From Bifidobacterium sp. ESL0745 (GTDB lineage: Bacteria > Actinomycetota > Actinomycetes > Actinomycetales > Bifidobacteriaceae), in contig NZ_JAQTHX010000001.1 of the NCBI RefSeq assembly GCF_029433335.1, positions 868,001-932,000 of the forward strand: a stretch of 64,000 bases of DNA, in the 5' to 3' direction. Position numbers and translations under genes: made by a program. The stretch's first letter is position 1. Each line of letters opens with the position of its first letter. This document shows positions 19,410-28,716 of this stretch, one piece after another. The notes under the pieces were generated by a model, which was not told where the DNA came from, did no database searches, and was given only the letters and a program-made list of their open reading frames with translations.

Positions 19410-20329
19410 TCATCTCATCGATCGGCCAGGGCATGCTCTGGAGCATGCTCGGCCTCGGCATCTTCATGACCTACCGCATCCTGGGCTTCCCCGATATGAC
19501 GACGGAAGGTTCGTTCCCGCTGGGAGGCGCGGTGTGCGTCGCGGCGATTACCGCGGGTGTCAACCCGTTCCTGGCCACCCTGCTCGGCGTCTTGGCTGGC
19601 ATGTGTGCAGGACTGGTGACCGGCCTGCTCTATACGAAAGGCAAGATTCCCGTGGTGCTGGCCGGCATTCTCGTGATGTCAGCACTGAATTCCGTAATGC
19701 TTTTCGTGATGAAGTCGCCGAACCTTTCCCTGCTGAACCTGCCGAAGATCCAGGACGTCTTCATCCCACTGAACCTGCCGGAAAACTACGACACTGTTTT
19801 CATCGGTCTGCTGGCGGTAACCATCGTCATCGGGCTGATGTCGCTATTCTTCAATACCGAATTCGGCCAGGCCTACATCGCCACCGGCGACAACGAGTCC
19901 ATGGCAAAATCGCTTGGCATTCACACTGAACGTATGACAAATGTAGGGCTCATGCTTTCCAATGGTCTGATTGCGCTTTCCGGCGCGCTCATCTCCCAAC
20001 ACGACGGCTACGCCGACGTGAGCAAGGGCGTGGGCACCATCGTCATCGGCCTCTCCTCCATCATCATCGGCGAGGTCCTTTTCGGCGAGCTTTCCTTCTT
20101 CCAGCGCATGCTCGCCACTGTGGTCGGCAGCATTATCTATCAGCTCCTGATTCTGCTGGTCATCCGGCTCGGCTTCGACACCACGTACCTGAAGTTCTTC
20201 TCGGCCGTCGTGCTCTCGCTGTGCATGCTCATCCCGCAGTTCAAGCGGGCGCTGCACCTGACTACAGGATTCGAGAAATACTTCAAGAAGAACGACGTGG
20301 TGGCAACCAGCGGAAAGGCGGAAGCATGA
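19406..20329 (+). CDS. trpY: ABC transporter permease, TrpY-like (COG4120 type)
   Basis: 307-aa integral membrane protein with about 8-9 hydrophobic helices, beginning MIISSIGQGMLWSMLGLGIF and containing YRILGFPDMTTEGSFPLGGA, the conserved cytoplasmic-entry motif of this permease family, and ATGDNESMAKSLGI, the likely coupling helix contacting the ATPase. ATGA overlaps with both neighbours couple its translation to trpX and trpZ. Confidence 0.85.
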   Translation: MIISSIGQGMLWSMLGLGIFMTYRILGFPDMTTEGSFPLGGAVCVAAITAGVNPFLATLLGVLAGMCAGLVTGLLYTKGKIPVVLAGILVMSALNSVMLFVMKSPNLSLLNLPKIQDVFIPLNLPENYDTVFIGLLAVTIVIGLMSLFFNTEFGQAYIATGDNESMAKSLGIHTERMTNVGLMLSNGLIALSGALISQHDGYADVSKGVGTIVIGLSSIIIGEVLFGELSFFQRMLATVVGSIIYQLLILLVIRLGFDTTYLKFFSAVVLSLCMLIPQFKRALHLTTGFEKYFKKNDVVATSGKAEA

Positions 20330-21186
20330 AAGACGAAACCATGACCAAGCCGAATGCAACCGACGCCATGTCAACTGCCAGCGAGGCTGAAGCTGAAGCT
20401 GAAAACGCTGCCAGCCCTAAAGATATCCGCCTTGCGGTCGAGCACTGCTCGGTGGTCGTCGACAATGGGATGGACGACACCAAGGAAATCCTAAGCGACG
20501 CGAACCTCGCGGTGAAACCCGCTGATTTTATTACCGTGCTCGGCGGCAATGGTGCAGGCAAAAGCACGCTGTTCAACGTCATCGCCGGTGGCATTCACCC
20601 CACCAAAGGACGCGTACTGCTCAATGGTGAGGACATTACTTCAACTTCACAGGAAACTCGCGCCAAGTACATCGCCCGCGTCTTCCAGGATCCGAAAATG
20701 GGTACCGCCCCACGTATGACAGTTGCGGAAAACCTGCTGCTGGCTACTCGTCGTGGGCAACCTAGACGCTTTAAAATGCGCGAAATGGCCTCTAACCATG
20801 ACCGGTTCTACGAACTATGCAAAGGCATCGGCAACGGGCTTGAGGAACATCTGAACACCCCTGCCGGCAATCTTTCCGGTGGTCAACGTCAGGCGTTGAG
20901 CCTCATTATGGCGACCATCACCAAGCCCGACTTGCTACTGCTCGACGAGCATACGGCCGCGTTGGATCCTAAAACTTCCAAACAGCTCATGGCGATTACC
21001 GCCAGCACCATCACCGAGCAGCACTTGACCTGCCTGATGATCACGCACCGCCTCGATGACGCGCTGAAGTATGGCAACCGGCTTATCGTGCTGCAAAAAG
21101 GCCAGATCGTCCGCGATCTCAACGCCGAAGAGAAGCAGAAACTCAGCATGAGCGACCTGCTCGAGTTCTTCGAGGACGGATTCTAA
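20326..21186 (+). CDS. trpZ: ABC transporter ATP-binding protein, TrpZ-like (COG1101 type)
   Basis: 286 aa. An Ala/Glu-rich N-terminal extension of about 35 residues (ASEAEAEAENAASP) precedes a standard ATPase: Walker A GGNGAGKST, Q-loop FQDPKMGTAPRMTVAENL, signature LSGGQRQALSLIM, Walker B LLLLDEHTAALDP and switch histidine in MITHRLDDALKYGNR. The DEHTAALDP form is typical of this family. Start at 20326 chosen because it overlaps the permease stop as ATGA. Confidence 0.88.
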   Translation: MKDETMTKPNATDAMSTASEAEAEAENAASPKDIRLAVEHCSVVVDNGMDDTKEILSDANLAVKPADFITVLGGNGAGKSTLFNVIAGGIHPTKGRVLLNGEDITSTSQETRAKYIARVFQDPKMGTAPRMTVAENLLLATRRGQPRRFKMREMASNHDRFYELCKGIGNGLEEHLNTPAGNLSGGQRQALSLIMATITKPDLLLLDEHTAALDPKTSKQLMAITASTITEQHLTCLMITHRLDDALKYGNRLIVLQKGQIVRDLNAEEKQKLSMSDLLEFFEDGF

Positions 21187-21208
21187 AGACGCAGAACAGT
21201 CGCCATCG

Positions 21209-21283
21209 AAATCGACCTGTGGATAATCGTTCAGAACTTGGTAACGGTAACAAGTATACGAATGTCAATTCACAGGTCGATTT
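21209..21283 (+). terminator. Probable terminator of the trpXYZ-like operon
   Basis: A 13-nt stem: 21209-21221 pairs with 21271-21283, and the right arm runs into TTTTT (21281-21285). The loop is long (49 nt). The remainder of the gene-free stretch 21187-21552 is AT-rich with no further structure I could identify. Confidence 0.6.
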
Positions 21284-21552
21284 TTATCCGGTTCACTCTG
21301 CCATTTCACAACATCATCAATTTCGTAACATATACAGACCGGACGTTTGACCGCCTATTGATGCATCGTCAAGCGGCATGTGACTTCACTGCCGAGAAAG
21401 AAAACCCTACGGAACACTTACTGCCATAAAGTGTAACAGCCAATAAAAAGCCCACTTTCTGACGTTAACTCCGGTTCAACCATTGGCGAAGCACTTGAAA
21501 ATGTTCTGAAAACAGCGGTCTATAATCGTTTCTTCTTTGCCATACTGGTTTC

Positions 21553-21942
21553 ATGACACGATTTTTCACCCGCTGGATCATCCTGACCATCGCGGCCGCC
21601 GCCATGGTGTTGCTCATCCCCAGCATGCAGCCCATCGGCACTCCCCCGATTCTCGGCATCGCCGTATTCGCGCTGTTTCTGGCGCTGGTCAACGCCGTCG
21701 TCAAGCCTGTTTTGAACTGGGTGACACAGATTTTGGCGTTGCCGTTTTCAATCATGACATTAGGCGTTATTTCGATCATTCTGCTCTTGGTCGTCAACTG
21801 GCTGTGCATGCGGCTTGCCTCGTGGCTCGCAGTATCGCTTTTCGGCGTAGGCGTTTACATTTCTGGTTTCTTCGCATCCATCATCGGCACCATCATCATG
21901 TCGATCGTCTCCGCCATTGTCGACGCCGTCATCGGCGAGTGA
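21553..21942 (+). CDS. Phage holin family (PF04020/YvlD-like) small membrane protein
   Basis: 129 aa, four predicted transmembrane helices (about 8-25, 34-54, 66-88, 96-122). The segment ALVNAVVKPVLNWVTQILALPFSIMTLG is the characteristic NxxxKPxLxxxxxPxxxLTLG motif of the family once named for mycobacterial phage holins. Chromosomal members are widespread and no phage genes are nearby, so it is unlikely to be a lysis protein; function unknown. Faces rpsD, sharing the bidirectional terminator at 22037-22071. Confidence 0.8.
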   Translation: MTRFFTRWIILTIAAAAMVLLIPSMQPIGTPPILGIAVFALFLALVNAVVKPVLNWVTQILALPFSIMTLGVISIILLLVVNWLCMRLASWLAVSLFGVGVYISGFFASIIGTIIMSIVSAIVDAVIGE

Positions 21943-22036
21943 CTTACCGAGAAACTCGAAAACCTAATCCGGAAAATCCTACGGTTTGAATCTTTCCAAA
22001 GAGTAATCCAATCTGATAATCCAACCCAACAACGCC

Positions 22037-22071
22037 AAGGGCCCTGTGAGCTTGAAACTCACAGGGCCCTT
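22037..22071. terminator. Bidirectional terminator between the holin-like gene and rpsD
   Basis: 14-bp perfect stem: 22037-22050 (AAGGGCCCTGTGAG) pairs with 22058-22071, loop of 7 nt. Flanked by AA/TT on the two sides. Positioned between convergent genes. Confidence 0.85.
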
Positions 22072-22104
22072 GCGGTATGTCCTAAAAGGAATGGGATTCA
22101 GAAA

Positions 22105-22731
22105 TCAGCGAGCGTAGAACTCGACGACATACTGAATGTTGACCTCGACCGGAATCTCTTTGGTTTCCGGCTTACGGGTGAGAGTCGCCTTGAGCGAAGG
22201 CAGGTTGACGTCCAGGTATCCGGGGACGGCGGGCAGCACATCGCGGTGCACGCCCTCAGCGGCGATCTGGAAGGGAACCATGGTCTGGCTCTTCGGCTTG
22301 ACCTGAATGGTCTGGCCGGGCTTGACGCGGTAGGACGGACGGTCCACCACGTTGCCGTCGACCATGATGTGACGGTGCACGACATACTGGCGTGCCTGGG
22401 CGGTCGTGCGGGCGAAGCCTGCGCGAAGCACCAGGGCGTCGAGACGGGTCTCGAGATCGACGAGCATTGCATCGCCGGTCTGGCCCTTGGTGTGGGTGCC
22501 CTTTTCATAAGCTGCACGAAGCTGCTTCTCGGAGACGCCGTACTGGGCGCGCAGACGCTGCTTCTCGCGCAGACGAACCGCATAATCGGATTCGGTGCGG
22601 CGACGCGTGCGGCCATGCTCACCAGGAGCGTACGGACGCTTCTCGAAGATGCGCTGAGCCTTGGGAGTCAGTGCGATGCCGAGGGCACGCGAAAGGCGCA
22701 CCTGACGGCGAGAACGCTGAATGTTGGTCAT
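22105..22731 (-). CDS. rpsD: 30S ribosomal protein S4
   Basis: 208-aa primary 16S rRNA-binding protein of the small subunit. N-terminus MTNIQRSRRQVRLSRALGIA, KRPYAPGEHGRTRRR loop and the S4 RNA-binding domain (RLDALVLRAGFARTTAQARQ, HRHIMVDGNVVDRPSYRVKPG). Frame is open to 22848, but AAAGGA lies 8 nt before the ATG at 22731 and homologues start there. The N-terminus lacks the zinc cysteines, i.e. the C-minus form of S4. Confidence 0.97.
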   Translation of the reverse strand: MTNIQRSRRQVRLSRALGIALTPKAQRIFEKRPYAPGEHGRTRRRTESDYAVRLREKQRLRAQYGVSEKQLRAAYEKGTHTKGQTGDAMLVDLETRLDALVLRAGFARTTAQARQYVVHRHIMVDGNVVDRPSYRVKPGQTIQVKPKSQTMVPFQIAAEGVHRDVLPAVPGYLDVNLPSLKATLTRKPETKEIPVEVNIQYVVEFYAR

Positions 22732-22950
22732 TGCATTGTTCCTTTGTATTCTGTCGTTATCTGAACGGAACGCGGAATCTTGAAGAAACCGCGCTGAGCC
22801 GGGCCTCTCCAGTGCTTCATGGCGCCAAACGCCAACGATGTCCATCACTTACGCGAGGAACCGCCGACCCACTGATGGGCTAAGACTCCAGATAATGCCC
22901 GCCTTATGGCAGGCACAAAATGCCATTTTACTCTCAGGCTGTGGACGAGG

Positions 22951-22985
22951 CTCGCATTTTTCCAGACCTTTGAAAAAATGCGAGT
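22951..22985. repeat. Hairpin with A/T-rich upper stem, upstream of rpsD
   Basis: CTCGCATTTTT (from 22951) pairs with AAAAATGCGAG ending at 22985. A second hairpin 92 nt downstream (23077-23113) has the same design with CAC/GTG in place of CGC/GCG. Both lie in the 391-nt gap 22732-23122 between rpsD and the helicase gene. This one lies upstream of rpsD and downstream of no plus-strand gene, so its termination role, if any, would be for the minus-strand helicase. Confidence 0.6.
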
Positions 22986-23076
22986 CGGAATCAAACATTC
23001 ACCGGCAGCTGAATTACCATAACTGTTGAAATATCAGCGTTTCATGAGCATTCGGCAAATTTGACAATGTTCATTT

Positions 23077-23113
23077 GGCTCACATTTTTATTCTTGCTCA
23101 AAAAATGTGAGCC
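23077..23113 (-). terminator. Probable terminator of the PcrA/UvrD helicase gene
   Basis: 13-bp perfect stem GGCTCACATTTTT (23077-23089) with 23101-23113, loop 11 nt. Read on the minus strand it begins GGCTCACATTTTT just 10 nt after the helicase stop codon. The stem itself supplies the T-run. Confidence 0.65.
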
Positions 23114-23122
23114 TCGCGTTAT

Positions 23123-25978
23123 CTACAGCTTCTCAATCGGGGCAACGCGGAGCATCAGACGTTTGACTCCGTCGGAACCGAAATCGACGGTGATGATCGA
23201 GTTGCGGCCCTTGTCCTGGGTGTCGACGACCGTGCCCAAGCCGTACTGGTCGTGGGTGATCTTGTCGCCGATTTTGAAATCGGAGATGTCGAGCTTATTG
23301 TCTTTTTTGAGAGATGACGCCGGAACCGCGCGCGAGGCGGATTTCGGAGAAGTGTGGCGCGTCGTCACTTTCCCGCCGCGGGTAGAACCGGAACCATAGG
23401 ATGACGAACCATAGCCAGAACGCGAGCCGTATGAGGAACCGCCAGAAGAATGGGAACCGTAACCTGAACGGGAAGAAGAACCGCGGTAGCCGGAGCCGGA
23501 ACCATATAAGGAGCGGGAACCTGAACGCGAACTTTGAGCAGAACCGGAACGGGAACCGTACGAAGAACCCGAATGAGATCTGTACGACGAACCTGAGCCA
23601 TACGAACCGGATCGCGAGCCATGCGAAGAACCATAACCCGAACGTCCGGAGCCATATCCGGAACCGTGTGAACCGCCATACGAAGATGATGAACCGGAAC
23701 CACCGAAGGTGGAACCGGATGAGAAGCCGTCGTCATCTTCCCAACCGCCGAACTCATCGTCGAAATCGCTGTCACCTCCGTCCGAGCTCCAACCGGAATG
23801 CATACGCTCTACGCCGGCCTCGCGCCGCTTCCAGTCGATGAGGTTGTCGGGAATCTCGTCAAGGAACTGGCTGGGCAGCATGTCGGCGGTCTGGCCCCAC
23901 TGCGAGCGCACCGCCGCGCGGGTGACATAAAGGCGCTGCTTGGCGCGTGTAATACCAACGTAAGCCAAACGCCGTTCCTCGGAAAGTTCCTGCTCGTCCT
24001 CAAGCGAGCGCGAGTGCGGGAACGTGCCCTGCTCCATACCGGTAAGGAAAACGACCGGATATTCAAGGCCCTTGGCCGTATGCAGGGTCATCAGTGTGAC
24101 CTTGCCTGTGTCTTCCCCCTCGCTGGGCAATTGGTCGGAATCCGCGACCAACGCCGTGGTCTCGAGGAATCCGGCAAGGGTGGCATCCGGCGTTTTCTGC
24201 TCGAATTCGGCGGCCACGGACTGCAACTGCGAAAGGTTCTCGACACGCGACTCGTCCTGCGGGTCAGTGGAACGCTGCAATTCCTCAAGCAGTTTGGATT
24301 GGCTGAGCACTTCCGCCACGATCTCGGAAGGCTTGGAATCATGGTCGGCAGCGAATTGCATCAGTCCGCGCATCAGGTCACGGAATTCGGCAAGCTTCGT
24401 GCGGGTGCGTGTCGGAAGGTCGGGAATTTCGTCCATGTGCTCGATGCCGCCCCAGAACGGCACGTTGTGTGTATCGGCATAGTCGGCGACCAGAGCCTCA
24501 GCCCGTGCTCCAAGCCCGCGTTTCGGCGTGTTCATGATCCGGCGCATGTTGACGCTGTCGGCCGGGTTGGTGATGGCTTGCAGGTAGGCGATGGCGTCCT
24601 TGACCTCACGGCGTTCGTAGAACTTCGTGCCGCCGACCAGCTGGTAGGGAATGCCCGCGTTGATCAGCGCTTCCTCAAGCGCCCGCGACTGCGCGTTGGC
24701 GCGGTACATGATGGCCATGTCGGCATAGCGGTACCCGTTTTCACTCTTGAGGTTGGCGATCTCGTTGGCGATCCAAGCGCCTTCCTGCTGGGCGTTGTCG
24801 GCGGCGTAACCGACGATCGGCTCCCCCTTGCCAAGCGAGGTCCAGAGCTTCTTGGGTTTGCGTCCGGTGTTCTTGGAAATGACGGCATTGGCTGCGTCGA
24901 GGATGGTCTGGGTGGAACGGTAGTTCTGTTCCAGCATGATGGTCAGTGCCCCCGGGAAGTCCTTCTCAAAGTCCTGAATGTTGCTGATGTCCGCCCCGCG
25001 GAAGGCATAAATGGACTGGTCGGAATCACCGACCACCGTCACCCAAGCCGGCCCTTCGCGTCCGGCTGTCGGCTGGTTCGGGGCAGGCACGGCCTTCTTG
25101 TCGTCAACGCCGGAAAGCTCACGTACCAGCTCATATTGGGCGTGGTTGGTGTCCTGGTATTCGTCGACCAGAATGTAACGGAACTTGTGGTGATAGTAAT
25201 CTGTGACTTCGGGATGGTCGTGCAAAAGCTCGACGGTACGCACAATCAGGTCATCGAAATCGACGGCGTTCGCGGCGGCAAGCCGGTGCTGGTACTCGGC
25301 GTACACAACAGCGTAGAGCGCTTCCGTATTGTCGTAACGGCCTATCTGATAGCCCTGTTGGCCGGGTGTGTAGTCCGGCGCGTAGGTCTTGAGCAGTTCC
25401 TGCCAACCGACGAGTTTGTTTTTATAGTCGGAAATCTGGCCCAGGATGGCGCGGGGCGTATAGCGTTTCAGATCGATGTTGAGGCTGGTGCCGATGAGCT
25501 TGATAAGCCGCTGGCTGTCGGCGGTGTCGTAGATGGAGAAGCCTGAATTGAGGCCGATGGCCTTGCCGTCACGCCGCAAAATGCGCACGCACGCGGAATG
25601 GAAGGTCGAAATCCACATGCGTTGCGCGACCGGACCGATCAGCGTCTCCAGACGTTCCCGCATTTCTGCTGCGGCCTTGTTGGTGAAGGTGATAGCAAGA
25701 ATCTGGCTGGGGTAGGCACCGAAGTGCGAAAGAATCCATGCCACGCGGCGGGTCAGCACACGGGTCTTGCCCGATCCGGCGCCCGCGCCGATCAGCAGCG
25801 CCGGGCCGCGATACTGCACCGCCTTGGCCTGTTGCCCGTTGAGGTCGCCGAGAAGTTCCTCGGCGCTTCGTGCAATGAAATCCGGATCCTGTGCCACACC
25901 TGTTCCCTTCGAAAAAGCCGCCTGCGAGCGCCTTAGTTTCACTTTTGCGCGCCCACTATAGGTCTTCATTTTTACCAC
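23123..25978 (-). CDS. pcrA: ATP-dependent DNA helicase PcrA/UvrD with a Ser/Gly/Tyr-rich linker
   Basis: 951-aa superfamily 1A 3'-5' helicase for repair and removal of stalled RNA polymerase. Motif I GAGAGSGKT near 64-72, then QILAITFTNKAAAEMRERL (Ia), LVDEYQDTN (II), TVVGDSDQSIYAFRGAD (III), EQNYRST (IV), VTLMTLHTAKGLEYPVVFL (V), EERRLAYVGITRAKQRLY (VI). The last about 50 residues (FKIGDKITHDQYGLGTVVD) form the Tudor-like RNA-polymerase-binding domain of PcrA. Between them, residues about 751-869 (23372-23728) are almost only Ser, Gly, Tyr, Arg and His, with 12 tyrosines mostly in SYGS/GYGS units. Homologues generally have a much shorter linker. Start uncertain: N-terminal 30 residues are basic and weakly supported by an SD. 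Confidence 0.93.
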   Translation of the reverse strand: MVKMKTYSGRAKVKLRRSQAAFSKGTGVAQDPDFIARSAEELLGDLNGQQAKAVQYRGPALLIGAGAGSGKTRVLTRRVAWILSHFGAYPSQILAITFTNKAAAEMRERLETLIGPVAQRMWISTFHSACVRILRRDGKAIGLNSGFSIYDTADSQRLIKLIGTSLNIDLKRYTPRAILGQISDYKNKLVGWQELLKTYAPDYTPGQQGYQIGRYDNTEALYAVVYAEYQHRLAAANAVDFDDLIVRTVELLHDHPEVTDYYHHKFRYILVDEYQDTNHAQYELVRELSGVDDKKAVPAPNQPTAGREGPAWVTVVGDSDQSIYAFRGADISNIQDFEKDFPGALTIMLEQNYRSTQTILDAANAVISKNTGRKPKKLWTSLGKGEPIVGYAADNAQQEGAWIANEIANLKSENGYRYADMAIMYRANAQSRALEEALINAGIPYQLVGGTKFYERREVKDAIAYLQAITNPADSVNMRRIMNTPKRGLGARAEALVADYADTHNVPFWGGIEHMDEIPDLPTRTRTKLAEFRDLMRGLMQFAADHDSKPSEIVAEVLSQSKLLEELQRSTDPQDESRVENLSQLQSVAAEFEQKTPDATLAGFLETTALVADSDQLPSEGEDTGKVTLMTLHTAKGLEYPVVFLTGMEQGTFPHSRSLEDEQELSEERRLAYVGITRAKQRLYVTRAAVRSQWGQTADMLPSQFLDEIPDNLIDWKRREAGVERMHSGWSSDGGDSDFDDEFGGWEDDDGFSSGSTFGGSGSSSSYGGSHGSGYGSGRSGYGSSHGSRSGSYGSGSSYRSHSGSSYGSRSGSAQSSRSGSRSLYGSGSGYRGSSSRSGYGSHSSGGSSYGSRSGYGSSSYGSGSTRGGKVTTRHTSPKSASRAVPASSLKKDNKLDISDFKIGDKITHDQYGLGTVVDTQDKGRNSIITVDFGSDGVKRLMLRVAPIEKL

Positions 25979-26268
25979 ACCCAGTTGTCATCAAATCGCC
26001 CACCCTGAACGGAATCCGGCATCAATCGGCCGCAAATCGGACATTGGTGATTTCGGAATATTCACGTTTTGAGTAGCCTATGAGAGCTTATGGGCAGCAT
26101 CTTTATATCTCTAATGAAATTATTTAAAAGCAACGAATATAAATAGAATATATTACTGACCACAAGTCTGTCTTATGTTCGTCACCTCCCGTGATTATGC
26201 TCGTAGACCATATATACGCGTTGCAAGAGGCATCGCCGAGAACTAACCGACGGAAATGAGAGGATGAC

Positions 26269-26847
26269 ATGAAGGAACTTGAAGACAGGATTCGTCGGGA
26301 TGGAACCGTAAAGCCGGGCGACGTGCTCAAGGTCGATGCCTTCCTCAACCACCAGTGCGACGTGACGCTGTTCGACCATATGGGAGCCGAATGGGCGCGC
26401 ATCTTCGCTGGCAAGAAAATCGACAAGATTTTGACCATCGAGGCCAGTGGTATCGGCATTGCCTGCATCGCGGCGCAGCATTTCGGCAATGTCCCCGTGG
26501 TTTTCGCCAAGAAATCGCAATCCATCAACCTTGACGGCGACCAGTATGCCGCCAAAGTCTATTCCTACACCAAGCAAAAGGAATTCCCCGTCATCGTTTC
26601 CAAGCGCTTCCTCACCAAAGGAGAACATGTCCTCCTGATCGATGATTTCCTCGCCAATGGCAAGGCCATGCACGGCCTCATCGACATCTGCAACGAGGCT
26701 GGTGTGGTCATTGAAGGCATTGGCATCGCCATCGAAAAAGGTTTCCAGCGTGGTGGCAAGGAACTGCGTGGGGCCGGCTATGATGTCGCTTCACTTGCGA
26801 TTGTCAAAGCGATGGACGGCGAAAGCGGCACCATCGAATTCGACTGA
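26269..26847 (+). CDS. xpt: Xanthine phosphoribosyltransferase
   Basis: Salvages xanthine to XMP with PRPP. 192 aa. N-terminus [20 protein letters not shown] and [18 protein letters not shown] match Xpt; the PRPP-binding loop is [13 protein letters not shown] (about 121-133). GAGAGGA precedes the ATG by 4-5 nt. Followed after 302 nt by a nucleobase permease, the common xpt-pbuX pairing. I checked the 290-nt upstream region for the purine riboswitch consensus and did not find it. Confidence 0.94.
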   Translation: MKELEDRIRRDGTVKPGDVLKVDAFLNHQCDVTLFDHMGAEWARIFAGKKIDKILTIEASGIGIACIAAQHFGNVPVVFAKKSQSINLDGDQYAAKVYSYTKQKEFPVIVSKRFLTKGEHVLLIDDFLANGKAMHGLIDICNEAGVVIEGIGIAIEKGFQRGGKELRGAGYDVASLAIVKAMDGESGTIEFD

Positions 26848-26878
26848 GTTTCCATATTTATTATTCATTCAACTCACT

Positions 26879-26920
26879 GCGGCCTGCCTGAAAGATATTG
26901 TATCCGGCGGCCGCTTTTTT
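26879..26920 (+). terminator. Intrinsic terminator after xpt
   Basis: GCGGCC (26879-26884) plus GCC pairs with GGC plus GGCCGC (26906-26914) with one bulged T, followed by TTTTTT. The rest of 26848-27149 is AT-rich with no other feature seen. A terminator here suggests the permease has its own promoter or depends on read-through. Confidence 0.75.
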
Positions 26921-27149
26921 ATTATCGATTTGGATGTCTACGTTACGTTCCGGCGCTTATTTATATTTCAGCGCTTATTGCTGGATTCACTGATTCCAAA
27001 ACGGTATGCGGCCGAACAAATCCTAACAGTTTCATATCGGAACAAACCGCGTCACCTTAGAGAAACACCCTGAACCCCGTCTGCCCACTGCCGGGCGTAC
27101 AATTTTCAGCTGTCAGCACTATCTCAATTTCACCAGGAAAAGAGACCCT

Positions 27150-28709
27150 TTGAGCACTGATCAGCACGACATCCAGAACGATGCCAAATCTTCGAATATC
27201 AATCCATCACATGATGAACATATGGCTGCCGACAGACCTGCACCGGCTTCATCGAATCCGCAGGCGACTTCATCGAGCAATCACGATTCAGGATTCGCCT
27301 CTCATCTGCCTTGGCGAAAACACAGCAGCGGTGACTCTTCCGATAGTTCCAAACAGCCGAAACCCAGTACCGAAGAGGCTCTGACCAATCTTGACGGGCA
27401 GATTTCCTTCTGGCGCGGCATCCCCTTCGGTTTGCAGCACGTCATGGCGATGTTCGTCGCCAACCTCGCCCCAATCTTCCTGGTGACGGCCGCCGCGCAT
27501 CTGACGCCCGCGCAATCGGCAATGATCATTCAGAACGGCCTTCTGGTGGCTGGCCTCGGCACTTGCCTGCAACTCTACCCGCTGTGGCGTGTCGGCAGCC
27601 GTCTGCCCATGGTCACCGGCATCTCCTTCACCTACGTCGCCGCGGCCACCGCCATCGTCGGCAAACAGGGCTACGGTGCGCTTGTCGGAGCCGTTATCGT
27701 CGGTGGCCTGCTTGAGTTGATACTTGGCTTGACCGCACAATTCTGGAAGAAATACGTGCCGCCGATCGTCTCCGCCATCGTCGTGACTTCGATTGGTTTT
27801 TCATTGCTTTCCACCGGTGCCTCATCGTTCGGCGGCGGCGCGGGAGCCAAGGACTTCGGCAGCTGGCAGAATCTTACGCTCGGTCTCATCTCGCTGGTCG
27901 CCTGCCTTGCCTTCCAGCTGTTGATGAAGGGTACCGTCAAGCAGCTTTCGATTCTCTTCGGTCTGGTCGTGGGCTATATCGTCGCCATTTTCTTCGGCAA
28001 GGTCGATTTCTCCGGCTTCCAGCACCTGCAGGTGGTAAGCATCCCGCATTTCATGCCGTTCGCGCCGACCTTCGACATCGGTTCCATCATTTCCTTCGCC
28101 CTGCTCTATGTCGTCTCTTCCGTTGAGGTTCTGGGTGACACCGCCGCACTTTCCCAAGTAGGTCTGAATCGTCTGCCTACCGACAGAGAGACTTCGGGGG
28201 CCATCGCCGGCGACGGTCTTATCTCCACCATCTCCGGTTTGTTTGGCTGCCTGCCGCTAACCTCGTTCGCCCAGAACATCGGACTGGTGGCGGTCACCAA
28301 GGTCGTCAACCGCAAGGTCATACTTTCCGGCGGGCTCATTCTGATTCTCGCCAGTTTCGTACCGGCTGTCGCACAGCTCTTCAACTCCATGCCGCAGGCC
28401 GTGCTCGGCGGCTGCACCATCATGATGTTCGGCAACATCATCCTCTCCGGCTTCCAGATGATCGCGGAGGCGGGCTTCAGCCAGCGCAACACCACCATCG
28501 CGGCGCTTTCGCTTACGATCGGCATCGGTTTCACGCAGGTCGGCGGCATTTTCGCCCAGTTCCCGCAACTCTTCCAGTCGATCTTCGCCACCAACTGCAT
28601 CGCCGTCTCGTTCGTGGTCGCGGTCATTTTGAACGCCGTGCTCCCCAGCGAGGAACATTTCCTGGTCAACACGCATGCCGGTTCCGAAGACAAGAACACA
28701 TCCGAATGA
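27150..28709 (+). CDS. pbuX: NCS2 family uracil/xanthine permease (PbuX-like)
   Basis: 519 aa. The first about 80 residues are hydrophilic and Ser/His rich, longer than usual. From GIPFGLQHVMAMFVANLAPIF onward it is a standard NCS2 transporter with about 12-14 helices and the motif SSVEVLGDTAALSQVGLNRLPTD-like (helix 8 glutamate) and SFAQNIGLVAVTKVVNR. Imports purine or pyrimidine bases with protons; xanthine is favoured by the xpt neighbour. Starts with TTG; AGGAAAAGAG precedes it. An in-frame ATG 24 codons later is an alternative. Confidence 0.88.
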   Translation: MSTDQHDIQNDAKSSNINPSHDEHMAADRPAPASSNPQATSSSNHDSGFASHLPWRKHSSGDSSDSSKQPKPSTEEALTNLDGQISFWRGIPFGLQHVMAMFVANLAPIFLVTAAAHLTPAQSAMIIQNGLLVAGLGTCLQLYPLWRVGSRLPMVTGISFTYVAAATAIVGKQGYGALVGAVIVGGLLELILGLTAQFWKKYVPPIVSAIVVTSIGFSLLSTGASSFGGGAGAKDFGSWQNLTLGLISLVACLAFQLLMKGTVKQLSILFGLVVGYIVAIFFGKVDFSGFQHLQVVSIPHFMPFAPTFDIGSIISFALLYVVSSVEVLGDTAALSQVGLNRLPTDRETSGAIAGDGLISTISGLFGCLPLTSFAQNIGLVAVTKVVNRKVILSGGLILILASFVPAVAQLFNSMPQAVLGGCTIMMFGNIILSGFQMIAEAGFSQRNTTIAALSLTIGIGFTQVGGIFAQFPQLFQSIFATNCIAVSFVVAVILNAVLPSEEHFLVNTHAGSEDKNTSE

Positions 28710-28716
28710 ACGATGC

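Noticed and set aside
21553..21942. Prophage remnant because of the holin-family protein
   Set aside because: This family is widespread on chromosomes and no integrase, capsid or lysin gene is near.
25979..26268. Purine riboswitch upstream of xpt
   Set aside because: xpt-pbuX operons often carry one, but the conserved aptamer core segments were not found in the 290-nt leader.
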